Positions 12,710 to 23,335 of a DNA stretch of 64,000 nt are shown here, piece after piece (the first letter of the stretch is position 1; every line of letters begins with the position of its first letter). This stretch comes from Excoecaria cochinchinensis (taxonomy: Eukaryota; Streptophyta; Magnoliopsida; Malpighiales; Euphorbiaceae): NCBI GenBank assembly GCA_947683425.1, contig CANTUQ010000081.1, forward strand, positions 6,444,501-6,508,500, written 5' to 3'. The position numbers were made by a program, and so were the translations under genes. The notes beneath the pieces are model-generated. The model worked only from the letters and a program-made list of their open reading frames with translations. It was not told the origin of the DNA and ran no database searches.

Positions 12710-15212
12710 GTTAGCCCTTTGGTCGATTGCCCCCTGAGAGGTCTTTGGTTGATGCTTGGATTGATGCTTGAACTGATGTTTTGATTGATGTCCTTTTGGT
12801 TAGTTGCCCTCTGAGAGGTCTTTGGTTGATGTTTGGATTGATGCTTGAACTGATGTTTGGATTGATGTCGTCACTCGCCTTCTGCTGATGTCTGCATCGA
12901 ATCTCTCTTACTGCAAAATTGGAAAGCTAAATATACAGGAAAAAAATAGTGAGCATGCACATGGAATGTATATGTCATGCAGAAATGCAGGATAAGAATT
13001 CATCTAAGTGGACTTAGAGGTGATAGCCGGTCTGGCTGCAATTTGCAATAGGATCGATGCCTTTTGAAGCTGCTTTTGAATTTCATGCCTTTGGAATTGC
13101 AAGGTTCTCATATGATACCTGTAGTCATTTTTTAAAGTTAGTGCGTCCCTTGTGGATTTTCACACTAGCTTTTCTTAGCGGGAAATACGTCCTTTGCGGA
13201 TTTTCACATAACCCTGTACCTTATTTTTTCCTGGAAAAGACCCAAATCCAGCGGCTTTTCTTTTTTTTTCTTTTTTTTTTTTATTTTGAAGGACAGACTA
13301 CCTGTTTCCAGGTTTTCACCCTATCCCTTTGCCTAACTTTTGCTTAGAGCGCCAATTACAGTTTTCATCTCTAACGGCTCTTATTTATTTATTTTTTATT
13401 TTTTTTTGCAGAGAGGTTGAAGCTGTTGCTAAAAATCTTTCAGGCATAATCGTCATGTACTTATGCCCATGTCATAGCTGCATGAGCTTGATTCTTCTCA
13501 TGATGGAGCTGTAGAATTGCCTTCACAGCTGATAGCAAAATGAGTCGGCTGAAGGACCCGAGTGGTGAGAGCAGCAGAAGGTAGACTGTAACAATTGCTA
13601 CCTTCTTGTCGGAACTAGATAATTTTGAGTATGCAAAATTAACTGCTCTGACCACATCAATATATTATGGCGTAAATGCATATGTTTCAGTTTGATTTCA
13701 TTACACATGATTATTATTTGACATTAATCTCAAATAATACAAGACCTCATCTAATCTCAAGATAAATCTTGAAATCATCAAACTCCTGTTATCGACTAGC
13801 CCTCTTGGGTTTTCATGGTTGAAAATTTTCTCTCTGCCCTTAATTTTTGCACAGGATGTTGTTTTCTTCTTTTTTTTTAAAGCAAATTCTAGATGCAACG
13901 TTGGGGATGAAACTCAACTCAAATGCAAAAATGCACTTGTGGCTCCCCGCTTGAAGCTCAAGAAACACCATATGCCTCTTCTTACCTACCGAACCTTATT
14001 AGAAGGCGATCTCCGCTAATTGGATAAGACTGAACCAAGAATCAAAATGTTTTACTTCGGTTCTAGCATTAGGCTTAGGTAGATGGTTGTTAAAGGAGGA
14101 TCAGGTTGCTAGAGAAAAATGGTCGTAATATTTAGTCAACTAATGGGAGGACCATTCTCAGTTCAATTGCGTACTATAAAGGTATTCTTGAATTTGGGTT
14201 TGATAATACTTTAGCTCATCAAGCTCAGAATAATAATTAAGTTAAAAAGATAAACATAGAAACTCATCAAGGGGTTACTATCTTGAGCTTTACTTCTTTT
14301 TTCTCTTTTTTCCTTTTTTTCTTTTTCATTGCTTTTTCTCCTATCTTTTTTTTTTCTTTTTTTTTTGCTAGCTCATGTCTTTTGCGCATGACTAAAACCC
14401 TCTTCCCGAAGTGTAAACTTATACTTATTAGGGGAATTTTTGATAACCCAAAGAATTGTCAATGATGTACATCCGTTCTTACTAGAGCAACCATTTTTCT
14501 AAGGGGAGGTAAAAATCATTTTAGGCGAAGGATAGTTTCAACATGTGTAACAACAAAATCGGTACGTATTTAGTATACCAGCATAAAGGCTCAACGGGCT
14601 AGCAAGTGATTGCAAAATAAAGGTAGAAAACAGTCATTTAGAGAGCTATACAAAGAAGGGCTGCCTAAATCATTTTCTAGGTTCCGTCTTATCTAGGGAT
14701 TGCTTTGACGGGTAATCAGAAAGGTTCTAGTGCTCTTAGTGAGTTTTCATCCAATCCCCTAATTGTAACTAGTTTTTTTCTCACTATTTTCTATTTTTAT
14801 TTTCTCTTTTTATTTTTTGCTCTCAGAATTTTTCCTCTCTTCAGGAGTTATATCAGATGCTATCAAGATTTTCTTTGGGTTTTCCAAAGTTTTGAGATTA
14901 AATGTAATTGAATTAATTGAATTAATATAAAAAAATAATGAATGCATCGTGATCATGAGAAATGAAATCATTAGAGACACTATACAAATACGCAAGATTG
15001 TTCATTTTATTGAAATAACCAACACTGCAAATATTGTCAAAAAAAGTTCTTGGAATAAAAAGCAACTAAAAAAAAAACATCACCTTCTCCTCCGATCACA
15101 TTCATGGTGGGGGGACTGCATTATAGCCTGCCCTCTTCTTCTTATGTCTCTTCTCAAGGTCAGTGATCTCCTTGGAATTAATAAGATCTTGAATTTTGTT
15201 CCTCAAGGTTTG
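12710..15212 (-). other. Tat-2 internal region, mostly noncoding
   Basis: Mostly noncoding. Near 12720-12870 there is a short duplication around TTTGGTTGATG. Parts of 13020-14500 match, in reverse orientation, the 3' regions of Tat-1 and Tat-3, with characteristic poly-purine patches. On the minus strand near 14810-14930 a frame reads TFNLKTLENPKKILIASDITPEER, corresponding to the linker before RT in Tat-type pol. RT itself is not recognisable, so pol has been largely deleted or has decayed beyond reading. Confidence 0.6.
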
Positions 15213-15254
15213 GAAGTAATCTGTTAAATGTCCAGTGTGCTGATGGTAAGCGCA
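15213..15254 (-). pseudogene. Tat-2 gag zinc knuckle, last Cys lost
   Basis: On the minus strand the frame reads CAYHQHTGHLTDYF, corresponding to the CX2HX4HX4C knuckle of Tat-type gag. The final Cys is Phe here. The intact version is in Tat-3 (33352-33393). It is a nucleic-acid-binding site of the nucleocapsid in working elements. Confidence 0.7.
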
Positions 15255-16495
15255 GTATTGATCATCTCTATGTCCCGGCTTTCCTTAATTCATGGCTGGC
15301 CTAGGTGGCAATAGTGTCAGCTTACCTTCCTTTGTTAATTTCTCCAATACCCATGACAAAGAGCGACCAAAATTAGAGTAGTACCTCTGACCCTATCTAA
15401 GCTCGATGGTTGAAACCTCGGCCGTCTTACCACTTATATTATTACTGCTTCTAGCACCGCCTGAGTTGTACCCTGATTGGTTGCCATAACCTTTCCCAAC
15501 AAAGTTATTTTGGCTTGCTTTCTTTGCTAGATAAGCCGCCTCAGCCTCTACAACAATGTCCTTAAGCGACTCATAGTCTCTGAGGCCCTTAAAGCTGAGC
15601 AAGTCCCTCAAATAAGAGCAAGAGTTCCTGATAATTAGCCTGATTTGGTCAGTAGTGTCAGGCTTTCTCTTCATCTCCATTACCTTATTTCTCCATCTTG
15701 TAAGGTATTCATGGAATGACTCATCATTCTTTTACTATAAAAGCTCGAGGTCCTTTAAGGCGATCTCCATTCTAGTGCTGCAGTCATATTATTTCATAAA
15801 CTCTTCAGTCGAAAGGTCCCAATCTGCCTTGGACCTCCTGTCTAACCCATGGTACCAGTCCACAACCGGACCCACCAGATTAAGGCAGAAATATTGCAAT
15901 GCTGTTTCTTGGTCAACCCTGTGCCTTTCATTACTAGGGTATACTGCTTAATATGTGCAGATGGATCCGAAGTACCATCAAACTTCGGTAGCTCAGGCAT
16001 CTTGAACCTTTGAGACAATAACTCTTCATCCCCTAGATCTCTATCTTCGGGGTTGATCCCCTTTCCAGCTGATAACATGCAGGTGATTGCCTCAATCTGT
16101 TGCCTCATCCCTCTCATTGCCTTATCTTCTACCCTGGGTGCTCTACCCCTCACAACTTGAGGCACTATTGCCTCATGATCTCTTTCCTCCATTACAAAGT
16201 CCTCCACGGGATTGGAGATCCTTGCCCTTCTTGGCTCAATTGGCACTAAAGCTCCATGCTCATTGATTGGCTGGTGGACAATATTATCAACAAAAGGAGC
16301 CTCCTCGTGAGTAGGCGGTTCACCTTGCCCCCCAGCATGGACTATCGATGGTTGTGGAGCAGCAGGTGGTTGTGCAGTAGGAGGATGAGTAACCCTATCG
16401 GCCATGGCGCCCATCATTTCTAACATTCTCTGCTCAAAATCCTCTAATCTCCTAGTAAGATCTTGAGTGGTTAAAGCTCCGGTCTCCTCTGCCAT
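15255..16495 (-). pseudogene. Tat-2 gag
   Basis: Begins at ATG 16493-16495 (MAEETGALTTQDLTRRLEDFEQ). This start is chosen because Tat-3 (32786) and Tat-4 (62262) start with the same MAE/MAD-P-S-type sequence, although the frame is open 69 codons further upstream. The N-terminus is a predicted coiled coil (LEDFEQRMLEMMG). The body includes FKMPELPKFDGTSDPSAHIKQY, a typical capsid start in plant gag. The frame breaks near 15900 (stop 15842-15844), and the sequence continues in another frame with DRRSKADWDLSTEEFMK, another stop, then a 95-codon open piece at 15393-15680 (Met-Glu-Met-Lys start, Gly/Asn-rich end). At least one frameshift and several stops. Confidence 0.82.
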
Positions 16496-17392
16496 TGATG
16501 ATTGCTTGGTCATTGAGAGTGGCTCAAAATTCCAATCAGACACTAATTCTGTCAACCCAAGGGGCAGATCTATCCTCACCAGCCGACCGTCAGAACCCCT
16601 AGTCCACTTAGGTGAATCTATGATGGCTGAAAATTTTGAACTGTTAGAATGATGCATGAATGATATATATAATGCATGATCGTGTTGATGCAGTATAGAC
16701 AATCACATACAAGTAGGTAAATCCTTCCAACCTTGTTGGTCCCACACACGAGGTAGTGTAGTTTCTTTCTTAGGTGGGCTTGACCCATGGGTCAGCGGGG
16801 AACCCAATTGGTGTGTATGGTGCATGGTGGGAAACCAGCAGCATAACACTCTTAATTTAAAGCACATGCATATGAGTTTTGGCCATTATGTATTTGGACT
16901 TTTCAAACAGGCTAAAAATTGGCCCATGGGGGCATGAAAGCCTTTGATGAGTGTCCAGTTAATATGTTTAAATTTATTCAATATATAAGGGCCCATATAG
17001 CAAGCACATTGTTAGGGTGCATATCACCTAGTGGAGGTTTCTATTGCCATTACATGAGCTTTGGTCAAGGGTGGTGTTACTTTAGGGCTACCCAAGCATG
17101 GTCCCTGCCAACGGGTCTAGCTCATCATGAGCATAACGACCGATTGGATCTCCATTTGATATACCATAAGGTACGAGGCTTGGGTTGGTGATTATCGCTA
17201 TCACTTTCCCACATTGAGTGAACATAGGGTTAAGCCTCGGGAACGCACCGGGGTTAAGAAGAGGGACCAAACTAGCATAATTCTAAGGCTCTAGCATGGA
17301 TGCAATGCAATTTTTTGAAAAGAGATAGAATTTTAATTTTAAAAAACCCAATTATATTATTAACCAAGACAGTTCCGGAGTAAAGTTTTAAA
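16496..17392 (-). other. Tat-2 leader between primer site and gag
   Basis: About 0.9 kb of untranslated leader. It is clearly related to the leaders of Tat-3 (31601-32785) and Tat-4 (62263-63266), including the stretch around 16740-17280 with the ACCCAAGCATGGTCCCTGCC sequence. Short repeats of ATGCAT/ATGATG occur at 16650-16690. No protein is supported. Confidence 0.75.
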
Positions 17393-17411
17393 GTCCCCAG
17401 TGGAGTCGCCA
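17393..17411 (-). other. Tat-2 primer-binding site (tRNA-Arg type)
   Basis: Reads TGGCGACTCCACTGGGGAC on the minus strand. This is the primer site typical of Ogre/Tat elements, assigned to tRNA-Arg from family knowledge. It stands one base from the LTR end. Confidence 0.9.
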
Positions 17412-17412
17412 C

Positions 17413-18658
17413 TGCGATGCGCGCCGAACCCGATTAATTCCCGAGAATCCGCTTTTAGGGCTCGAGAGGGGTTTCCCTCTTTTGATCTTGGGCAATCATG
17501 AGATATTTTGGACATCTCTTTCTAATAGAACACTGTAATGATCATCTAATCCCATGAAACTTTTAGGTAACTTTGAGGTATTTTGGAGTCGCCACCCAAT
17601 TTACAAGAAATTGGGAAAGTTCGTCTAACCTCGGAGGTCTTAAACTAGAGAAGGTGTTCGAAACTACACTCTTATTAATGCCATAAGTTAAGTTATAAAT
17701 GAGTTTTAAGCAATTGAAATTCCATCTCTCATCTCACGCGATCATGCATATAAATTTAAAGCGTATTTCAAGCATTTTTGGAAAAGCAGTAAAGAATGCG
17801 ATAAAAAATTACAAGTGAAAAAATAGGACAGAACAACCCCCCAAAATAAAAAGGCATAAATAAATAAATGAATAGAATTGCCCCAAAATTAATTACAAGG
17901 GCCTAAATAAATACTACATAAGAAAAATAAAATAAAAGACATCATACATAAATCGGGACGTTTATTAGGAACATTGGTTCCCTCATTTTCACTTAGAAAA
18001 GATCGAAAAGCTATTTTTGGTGTTTGTCGATAAAATCGGGATGAGTGATCCCATTTTGAGAAAATTAAATCTTCTTTTTAAAAGTGAGTTTTTATGGGTT
18101 AAAATTAGGATATTGGTCACATTTTATTAGAAAAAGTCCAATTTATTAATATAAAACTTTTTACGTGACTTTTAATTAACATGCATAAAAATAAATATAT
18201 TTATTATAAATTATATAATAAAAACAAATAAAAGCAAATTAATGGAAAATACTAAAAATATTAAAATATGACAAATCCCACAAAAATGGTGTTTTCAAAT
18301 CTCCATAGGCTCCCATTTGCCATTGGAAAAGCTCACACATAAAAATAGAAATAAAAAAAACAAATAAAATGGATGTTAGTAATAAAAAAAATGAATTTAA
18401 ACATATAAATGTAAAAATAAATTGAAATAAATAAAATAAAAATGCATCATGTATGACAAATCAATCAAATGACACAATAAAAATATGTAACTTAACATAC
18501 TAACAATTCAACAAGCATAAAAGTTATAAATGATAAAAATAATAATAATGATAACAATAACAAATAATAATAACTATAAGCAAAAATAATAAAAGCAATA
18601 ATGATAATAATAATAATAATATATAATAATGATAAGAGTAACAACAAGGGTAATAATA

Positions 18659-18696
<38 letters not shown>

Positions 18697-18832
18697 CACA
18701 ATAGTAATAATAAAACAAAAGTAATAATAATAATAATAATAACAATAATAATAATAATAAACAATAATAATAAAGAAGATGAACAATCAAGCAAGCAAAA
18801 ATAATAAGAAATAAAATAAATAAAACATGTTA

Positions 18833-18901
<69 letters not shown>

Positions 18902-19910
18902 CAATCAAATAAATATGCAAGAATAAAATATAATATGCTAAAGGTATTAAATCACATAACTAAATCACATAAACAAATTAAAAAACAACAAAAGATTTAA
19001 CAATCTACATGATGACTATTTAATTGTAAATAAATATTAAATTAAAAATTAAATTAAAAATTGAGCCTAAAATGCTTACGCTCAAAATTTGATTTGATGA
19101 ATAAAGGTAGATGATTAATTTTCTTGTCTTAATTTATAAGAATAAGATTAAAAAAATAAAATATTGAAGATGAATTTTATCTCAAGAACAAATAATTAAT
19201 TTATTTGTCTCAAGAAAAAAGATTGTTAAATAAAAAGAAAAAAAATTCCAAGAACAAAAATTGTTGTTTTTGCCTTAAGAATTAACTTGGAAAAATCAAT
19301 TGAAATATTTGGAGAATTTTTCTTGAAGAAGAAGAAGAAAATGAAGAAGAGGAAGAAAATATTTTTCTTAAGAAAAATCCCCACTTTTCTCTTTCAAAAT
19401 ATCTCTTTTATACCTCAAAATAAATGAATTTTTAATGAAAAAATTAAAAAAATTTAATTCCCATTAACACAAAAAAACTGAATAATTTGAAAGGTTAGAA
19501 GACAAAAGGGTTTAAAAATTAAATTGTACAAAAAAATTAAGAAAAACACTCAAAAAAGGCCAAAAAATGCCCAAAGGGCTGCTGGAGGGGCGAGCGACGC
19601 CCATCGGCCTGCTCGACGGGCATCGCTGTGAGAAGTAGCGCGCTAGGCGCGCGCCGCAGGTCGAAACTCGCAAATTTTTTTGTCTAGTTTTTTTTAAATT
19701 TTTGCTAAAACACTATAATTTCAAAACTCAGTTTTTTTCTTAAAATAATTTTTTAAAATATTTTTAAAACCCATTTTTATTTACTTTTAATGAATCCATT
19801 TTGACAAGGAAACCATCACTTTCAACTTTCATTTTCGCCTATAAACAGGCACACTTAATTTAATCATTTGGTAATCCTGATCTAGGCTGCCTCGGGACTC
19901 GGTGTCTACA
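17413..19910 (-). repeat. Tat-2 5' LTR
   Basis: A 2498-bp LTR, TGCGATGC at its left and TCTACA at its right end on the + strand. AAT microsatellites lie at 18601-18780 and 18834-18900, with a GC-rich patch at 19588-19672. Very similar to 9346-11931. Apparent reading frames are microsatellite translations. Confidence 0.92.
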
Positions 19911-20441
19911 GATGCACTACCTTTAATAAATGACCAACAGTACATGGAGCGATAAGGTGGCCCAAATAATCTCCCTTTGAGCATATAGTGCATAACTCAA
20001 GACAGGAGTTAGAGCCCTTGGGGTCAAAATGTTGTACAGCTCATGGCAAAATGCATATGCTCGTTGACCTGGAGGCAAAGATACACACGGGTCAGTTCTC
20101 TTTGAAAAGATTATGGGTCGAAATTCTTAAGGAAAGACGACACTCTTTTAGGTCTCTAAGGGGCGTTAAACAATGTGAGCGGCCAAGCTGTACCCTCAAC
20201 GGACCCTTCACCACCCAGGACATGGTCTATTCATTTTTGCATGCATTACATGTCATACAATTCTTTTGCAAACATTTGCATATAACTTTCCACATGCACA
20301 AACAATCTTTTGCACATACTCTTGTGCACACAGCTTTAAAAGAAAAGACCACACGTGCAAAAGCTAGTCCAGGACAGCTTTAGCTCAACATTAGCAATCA
20401 CCCGTGAGGGACAAATAAGTCAAGATGAAGTCTACACAGGT
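19911..20441 (+). other. Tat-1 3' untranslated region, second piece
   Basis: Continues Tat-1 after the Tat-2 insertion: ACTACCTT at 19916-19923 corresponds to the Tat-3 sequence just after 35940. The part 20220-20350 is dense in TGCACA/TGCAT words, as is the same place in Tat-3 (36160-36420), directly before the tandem array. An open frame from 19988 has no recognisable domain and I do not call it. Confidence 0.65.
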
Positions 20442-20732
20442 GCAAATCTCCAAGACCTCCTAAGAGGCAAATCTCTAATTCCTCTTAAGAGGCAAATCTT
20501 TCAAAGTCCTCTTAAGAGGCAAATTTCCAAGTCCTCTTAAGAGGCAAATCCTTCAAAGTCCTCTTAAGAGGCAAATCTCCAAAGTCCTCTTAAGAGGCAA
20601 ATCTCCAAGGCAAAATCCTTCAAAGTCCTCTTAAGAGGCAATTCTCCAAGTCCTCCTAAGAGGCAAATCTCCAAGTCCTCCTAAGAGGTAAATCTCCAAG
20701 TCCTCTTAAGAGGCAAAATCCTTCAAAGTCCT
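20442..20732 (+). repeat. Tat-1 tandem palindromic array, first part
   Basis: About ten units of 25-29 bp, consensus AAGTCCTCTTAAGAGGCAA followed by TCTCC or TCCTTC. Each unit contains the perfect 12-bp palindrome CCTCTTAAGAGG. It is interrupted by Ath-solo at a GTCCT and resumes at 22155. Confidence 0.95.
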
Positions 20733-21164
20733 TGATAGGAGCTTAATTGAGGTATAATTTAGTATATGTTTTGTATGCGTTTATGAAATTAATTATGCAA
20801 TTGTGTGTATATTTGATGTCAAATGTGTTAGTATATGTGTATATGTGTTAGTTTGTGTGTTTGCAGGTTTATTTAAGTATAAAAGTGTGAATATATGTGT
20901 ATCTGTGAAGGAAGGGTTTTTACTGGAGAAGAAAACAGGAGGAGCACGACTCGGATTCTGGAGCACGAGTCGGATGGATATACATTCCAGAGGGAGCAGA
21001 AGAAGGAGCAAGGAAGAAAGAAGAGAAGAAGGAGCCGACTGGGACAAGGGAGCACAACAGGGACAAGGGAACGCGAGTCGAAGAGGAGAGCACAAGTCGT
21101 GTTCCTGCAGAGAGAAAATAGAGAGGAAAGGGAGAGAAGGAAAAGGAGAATGGCGTTCCATGTT

Positions 21165-21182
21165 CTGTCGCGAGCACGACAG
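21165..21182. repeat. GC-rich palindrome in Ath-solo
   Basis: CTGTCGCGAGCACGACAG. This is the 18-bp palindrome found in several other elements of the window, with one CpG-type change from the symmetrical form. It lies about 120 bp upstream of the TATA box. Confidence 0.85.
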
Positions 21183-21300
21183 AGGCGACAGTTGGAGCAG
21201 TTTTCAACCAAAAGTCACTTGAAAAGTCATTTCTTTTCACCAACAATTACAATCGTTTTCAAGGGACATCTCCAAGGGACACCAACTTTAAATTATAATC

Positions 21301-21308
21301 TATAAATA
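21301..21308 (+). promoter_or_regulatory. TATA box, Ath-solo
   Basis: TATAAATA at about 570 bp into the LTR, consistent with a U3 promoter. Motif only. Confidence 0.5.
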
Positions 21309-22154
21309 TTAGTTTAACTGTAATTTAGAATATACAAAATTTTATTAAGTAGTGTTTTTGTAGTTGAAAGAACAATTGCTCTTAGTTAAATTTCTTAGTT
21401 AGTTTTTATGTTTTGAAGAAGAAGATCAAGGAGAAGGAAAATTTATTACAAGGGTTTGAGGAAAGTGCACAAGTCATCTTTCTCAATACTCTTATCTTTT
21501 ATTTCTTCTCTGTAAATTAAATGAATATTTCTTCAATGAATTTGAATGTTATTATTATTCTCTACTTCCATCTATTTTAAGAGTATTTGAATGCAGAATT
21601 TCTATTAGTACAATTGCATGATCATTATAAGTTTGGGTTTAGTCGAGAGATAAATTCATACTTAAATCTAATAGATATTCATCATTGAAGCATTATTTGA
21701 GAGATCATAATGTTTGATTGGTTGCTATAGGTTGTTTTCTATTCTTGAAATATGCATGTATAACACTCTAAGTTTTAGATGAGAATTGGGATTTAGAATT
21801 ATGTATGCATATTTTAGGCACTCTAATTTATCTCGAGAGAATAAGTTAGAAATATATTCCAACTTGGCTTGCATAAAAAGATGATTATTATTAATTGGAA
21901 TGATGGATCAAGTTCATTATTTTAAGTTCTTCATTATATATTATTTTCTTCGATTAACATAAAATAGGTTTAATTAGTTTATTTATTAGAGTAGTTTAGA
22001 TTTAACCAACAAGTTATTGAATCATTGTAAACAAGATTAAAATCAAGTAGTAATAGTGAGTAAAAACTATATTCCTCGTGGGATCGACAACCTTTTGTAC
22101 TATTTCAGTACATCGTATGCTTGCGGAAATTAGCATCTATAAAATATGCTAACA

Positions 22155-23030
22155 GTCCTCTTAAGAGGCAATTCTCCAAGTCCTCTTAAGAGGCAAATCT
22201 CAAAGTTCTCTTAAGCGGCAAATCTCCAAGTCCTCTTAAGAGGCAAATCCTTCAAAGTCCTCTTAAGAGGCAAAATCCTTCAAAGTCCTCTTAAGGGGCA
22301 ATTCTCCAAGTCCTCTTAAGAGGCAAAATCCTTCAAAGTCCTCTTAAGAGGCAATTATCCAAGTCCTCTTAAGAGGCAAATCTTCAAGTCCTCCTAAGAG
22401 GCAAATCTCCAAGTCCTTTTAAGAGACAAAATCCTTCAAAGTCCTCTTAAGAGGCAATTCTCCAAGTCCTCTTAAGAGGCAAATCTCAAAGTCCTCTTAA
22501 GAGGCAAATCTCCAAGTCCTCTTAAGAGGTAAATCCTTTAAAGTCCTCTTAAGAAGCAATTCTCTAAGTCCTCTTAAGAGGCAGTTCTCTAAGTCCTCTT
22601 AAGAGGCAAATCCTTCAAAGTTCTCTTAAGAGGCAAAATCCTTCAGAGTCCTCTTAAGAGGCAAAATCCTTCAAAGTCCTCTTAAGAGGCAAAATCCTTC
22701 AAAGTCCTCTTAAGAGGCAATTCTCCAAGTACTCTTAAGAGGCAAAATCCTTGAAAGTCCTCTTAAGAGGCAATTCTCCAAGTCCTCTTAAGAGGTAATT
22801 CTCTAAGTACTCTTAAGAGGCAAATCCTTCAAAGTCCTCTTAAGAGGCAAATCTCCAAGTCCTCTTAAGAGGCAAATCCTTTAAAGTCCTCTTAAGAGGC
22901 AAATTCTTCAAAGTCCTCTTAAGAGGCACTTCTCTAAGTCCTCTTAAGAGGCAAATCTCAAAGTCCTCTTAAGAGGCAATTCTCCAATTCCTTTTAAGAG
23001 GTGAAACATCCAAAGACCTCTTAGAGGCAC
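22155..23030 (+). repeat. Tat-1 tandem palindromic array, second part
   Basis: About 34 further units of the CCTCTTAAGAGG repeat, decaying at its right end (CCTTTTAAGAGG, then CCTCTTAGAGG). With the first part this makes about 45 units over roughly 1.17 kb. Units with CTCC and with CCTTCAAAG spacers are intermixed. Confidence 0.95.
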
Positions 23031-23335
23031 TAATCAACAAATTATCAAAAATTCTCCAGGGGGCAACCGTTCTTTAGGGAACAACTAACCATCCTTTAAA
23101 GGGCGTCTATCCGACATCAGCTCACCGGGGTGTAATACGCCAACAAGGCGACATTAGTTGGCCACCAAGAACGTAGCTTAAAACGTCAACAATCTGGCAT
23201 TAATCAAACCCACCCCAATCATAAGCCACATCACGACAAAAGGTAAGGACCTCCTCAGGTATGCATTTCTTTCCTTTTCTTTGAATTTTTGCTCACCTAG
23301 GCACCCATGCACTAGCTTCCCCAAAATTAGGGGAC
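23031..23335 (+). other. Tat-1 sequence between array and 3' LTR, with polypurine tract
   Basis: Short noncoding stretch matching Tat-3 37143-37499 in character (CGACATTAG/GACACC words). It ends with CCCCAAAATTAGGGG (23319-23333), whose G-run is the polypurine tract and whose C-run can pair with it. Confidence 0.7.

Larger units (their letters stand above)
20733..22154 (+). mobile_element. Ath-solo: Athila-like solo LTR
   Basis: A 1422-bp sequence starting TGATAGGAGC and ending GCTAACA, flanked by GTCCT on both sides (20728-20732 and 22155-22159), with no internal region. Its 3' end (about 22060-22140) aligns with the LTR end of Ath-1: GTGGGATC, then CTTGCGG, then ATTAGCATCTATA in the same order and spacing. 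It is therefore a solo LTR of a related family. A TATA box lies at 21301-21308, and GC-rich palindromes at about 20940-21190. Overlapping reading frames on both strands here (20793-21305) are by-products of the palindromes and purine-rich sequence, not genes. Confidence 0.88.

Noticed and set aside
20793..21305. Several overlapping frames on both strands of 108-139 codons
   Set aside because: They lie inside the Ath-solo LTR over palindromic and purine-rich DNA. No domain, and both strands are open for the same compositional reason.
20442..23030. Possible CRISPR-like array (short regular repeats)
   Set aside because: Spacers are as repetitive as the repeats, there are no cas genes, and the context is a plant retrotransposon. 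It is a tandem array.
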